16,020 nucleotides of DNA from VAZQ01 sp036522235. Its GTDB lineage: Bacteria > Pseudomonadota > Alphaproteobacteria > Rhizobiales > Xanthobacteraceae. The translations under genes and the position numbers were made by a program. Under the pieces are notes generated by a model. The model did not search any database, was not told the origin of the DNA, and was given only the letters and a program-made list of their open reading frames with translations. The DNA lies in assembly GCA_036522235.1 (NCBI GenBank), contig DATDGG010000516.1, positions 1 through 16,020 on the forward strand, written 5' to 3'. Below, one piece after another: positions 14,464 through 16,020 of the stretch; positions within the stretch are counted from its first letter, which is position 1; each line of letters starts with the position of its first letter.

Positions 14464-14862
14464 ATGCGCGAGCGACCCTGCCTGACCGCCGCCGACACCG
14501 CCAAGATCGTGAGCGCCTGCAAGGCGGAAGCGGAGAAGAACAAGTGGAACGTGTCGATCGCCGTGCTCGACGAAGGCGGCTTTTTGCTCGAGTTCCATCG
14601 CATGGAGGGCGCGCCGCCGATCTCGGCCGAGGTCTCGATCGGCAAGGCGCGCACTGCCGCCATGACCAAGCGCCCCAGCAAGTTCTTCGAGGACCGCGTC
14701 AAGGAGCGGCCGGCCTTCGCGAATTTCCCGGCCGGAATTCTCATCCAGGGCGGCCTGCCGATCATGCATAAGGGCGAATGCGTGGGGGCGGTCGGCGTTT
14801 CTGGCGTGCAATCGCACGAGGACGAGCAGGTCGCGCAGGCGGGGGTGAGCGCGGTGGGTTAG
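14464..14862 (+). CDS. GlcG/HbpS family protein (haem-binding-like)
   Basis: A 132-residue protein of the GlcG/HbpS family (Pfam Haem_degrading group, PF03928). The family signature is present: an N-terminal helix (LTAADTAKIVSACKAEAEK), SIAVLDEGGFLLEFHRMEGA, an ISAEVSIGKARTAA segment, and GGLPIMHKGECVGAVGVSG followed by HEDEQVAQAG. The length is normal. Members bind haem or small ligands or occur with glycolate-type oxidation genes; the ligand cannot be told from sequence. There is no signal peptide. GAGGAG just before the ATG supports the start. It is divergent from the Tat hydrolase, sharing a 95-base spacer with a 13-bp direct repeat. Its 3' end is followed by a REP-like hairpin pair. Confidence 0.85.
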   Translation: MRERPCLTAADTAKIVSACKAEAEKNKWNVSIAVLDEGGFLLEFHRMEGAPPISAEVSIGKARTAAMTKRPSKFFEDRVKERPAFANFPAGILIQGGLPIMHKGECVGAVGVSGVQSHEDEQVAQAGVSAVG

Positions 14863-14871
14863 CGCTTGTTG

Positions 14872-14966
14872 TTGTCGTTGCCAGGCTTGTCCCGGCAACC
14901 TCGGCAAGGAACGCACGGCCGTGCCAACCTGAGCGGGATGGCCGCGACAAGGCCCGGCCATGACAA
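14872..14966. repeat. REP-like pair of inverted hairpins
   Basis: Two related stem-loops lie between convergent genes. The first has arms GTTGCC (14877-14882) and GGCAAC (14894-14899) around a GGCTTGTCCC core. The second has arms ATGGCCG (14938-14944) and CGGCCAT (14955-14961) and, read on the minus strand, has the similar core GGCCTTGTCG. A 12-bp palindrome GCACGGCCGTGC lies between them (14913-14924). Outer TTGTC and GACAA ends face each other. This doublet layout is that of REP/BIME elements, and it may also end both transcripts. Confidence 0.7.
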
Positions 14967-14977
14967 AGTAGGAGCGC

Positions 14978-16020
14978 CTACCCCAAATTCAGTTCCTTGA
15001 AGAAGTCGTTGCCCTTGTCGTCGATCACGATGAAGGCCGGGAAGTTCTCGACCTCGATGCGCCAGATCGCTTCCATGCCGAGCTCGGGGAATTCCAGCAC
15101 CTCGACCTTCTTGATGCAGTGCTCGGCGAGATTAGCCGCCGCCCCGCCGATCGAGGCCAGATAGAAGCCGCCGTGCTTCTGGCAGGCCTCGCGCACCGCG
15201 GCCGAGCGATTGCCCTTGGCGAGCGAGACGAGCGAGCCGCCGGCCGCCTGGAATTGATCGATGAAGCTGTCCATGCGCCCCGCGGTGGTCGGGCCGAAGG
15301 AGCCCGACGCATAGCCTTCCGGCGTCTTGGCGGGGCCCGCGTAATAGACCGGATGGTTCTTGAAATAATCCGGCAGCCCCTGCCCGCTTTCGAGCCGCTC
15401 GCGCAGCTTGGCATGGGCGAGATCGCGCGCCACCACCATCGGCCCGGTGAGCGAGAGCCGCGTCTTGATCGGATGGCGCGCGAGCTGGGCCAATATTTCC
15501 CGCATCGGCTTGCGCAAATCGATCTCGACCACGTCGCCGCCCAACGTCTTGGCGTCGATATCGGGCAGATATTTCGCCGGATTGTGCTCGAGCTCCTCGA
15601 GATAGATGCCGTCGCGCGTGATCTTGCCGAGCGCCTGGCGGTCGGCCGAGCAGGAGACGCCGAGCCCGATCGGCAGCGAGGCGCCATGGCGCGGCAGGCG
15701 GATCACCCGCACGTCGTGGCAGAAATACTTGCCGCCGAACTGGGCGCCGACCCCGAGCGATTGGGTCAGCTTGTGCACCTCGCGCTCCATGTCGAGATCG
15801 CGGAAGGCGTGGCCGTCCTCCGAGCCTTGCGTCGGGAGCGAATCGAGATAGCGGCAGGAGGCGAGCTTGACGGTCTTCATGGTGAGCTCGGCCGAGGTGC
15901 CGCCGATGACGATGGCGAGGTGATAGGGCGGACAGGCGGCGGTGCCGAGCGTGAGAATCTTCTCCTTCAGGAAAGCGATCAGGCGGTCGTGGGTGAGGAT
16001 CGAGGGCGTCGCCTGGAACA
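14978..16020 (-). CDS. Class I fumarate hydratase, 3' part
   Basis: The gene runs off the right edge; the visible part covers about 347 codons of a class I (Fe-S, FumA/FumB-like single-chain) fumarase, which interconverts fumarate and malate in the TCA cycle. The visible reading continues upstream of the internal ATG at 15880 through the conserved GTAACPPYHLAIVIGG segment, so that ATG is not the start. Two expected cluster cysteines are seen: the one in AACPPYH and the one in VSCSADRQ. The third lies off-window. Further down are the GSFGPTTAGRMDSF block, SLAKGNRSAAVREAC, and a closing GNDFFKELNLG. No frameshift is seen. Its 3' end meets the REP-like element and the convergent GlcG/HbpS-like gene. 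Confidence 0.95.
   Translation of the reverse strand, partial: FQATPSILTHDRLIAFLKEKILTLGTAACPPYHLAIVIGGTSAELTMKTVKLASCRYLDSLPTQGSEDGHAFRDLDMEREVHKLTQSLGVGAQFGGKYFCHDVRVIRLPRHGASLPIGLGVSCSADRQALGKITRDGIYLEELEHNPAKYLPDIDAKTLGGDVVEIDLRKPMREILAQLARHPIKTRLSLTGPMVVARDLAHAKLRERLESGQGLPDYFKNHPVYYAGPAKTPEGYASGSFGPTTAGRMDSFIDQFQAAGGSLVSLAKGNRSAAVREACQKHGGFYLASIGGAAANLAEHCIKKVEVLEFPELGMEAIWRIEVENFPAFIVIDDKGNDFFKELNLG

Noticed and set aside
1..16020. CRISPR array, tRNA, rRNA, insertion sequence or toxin-antitoxin pair.
   Set aside because: None of the expected signs was seen: no regularly spaced repeats beyond the short arrays listed, no transposase motifs and no cloverleaf-type sequence.

Overview
The window looks like chromosome from a high-GC alphaproteobacterium of the Hyphomicrobiales, closest in style to Bradyrhizobium and its relatives. 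This is judged from gene families and codon habits, not from a database search. Reasons are the small rhizobial-type orphan proteins, a Flp-type pilin, UbiG, a class I fumarase, strong GC bias at third positions and REP-like palindromes. I see no rRNA, tRNA, CRISPR array, transposase or phage gene.

Left region (about 1-4100). This is a loose string of small genes with long spacers and a lower GC content at the extreme left. It holds a small Cys-containing zinc-ribbon-like protein, two short helical proteins that share an ungapped 33-residue motif (1279-1467 and 2521-2730), two small exported proteins (1542-1802 and 2107-2340), a zinc-ribbon protein (2913-3116), a Flp/Fap pilin (minus, 3175-3339) and an Ala/Glu-rich coiled-coil protein (minus, 3539-4063).

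Middle region (4170-8111). A strong intrinsic terminator closes a 722-residue periplasmic protein (minus, 4236-6404). This protein combines a carboxypeptidase-regulatory-like domain, one CxxCH haem site and a beta-propeller of the Vgb-like kind. Its upstream region carries a spaced 10-bp direct repeat and a three-copy 14-bp tandem repeat. Beyond it lies a membrane-anchored alpha/beta hydrolase (minus, 6864-8111).

Right-centre region (8209-11379). A short-chain dehydrogenase (minus) is divergent from a two-gene operon in which a SAM methyltransferase overlaps a cytochrome P450 by ATGA. The methyltransferase resembles the type normally linked to type III polyketide synthases (phenolic-lipid tailoring), but no such synthase is in the window. 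Together these genes look like a small tailoring cluster for a lipid or phenolic compound. That role is inference.

Right region (11553-16020). UbiG (ubiquinone O-methyltransferase) and two tandem kynurenine-formamidase-like alpha/beta hydrolases lie on the minus strand. The upstream hydrolase has a Tat signal and the downstream one has none. Both carry Glu where the characterised relatives have the catalytic Asp. A GlcG/HbpS-like protein is divergent from them. After a REP-like inverted hairpin pair comes the 3' part of a class I fumarate hydratase that runs off the right edge. No clear new defence or mobile system is visible. The points most worth checking are the P450/methyltransferase/SDR group, the Tat/non-Tat hydrolase pair with its Asp-to-Glu change, and the small helical protein family.
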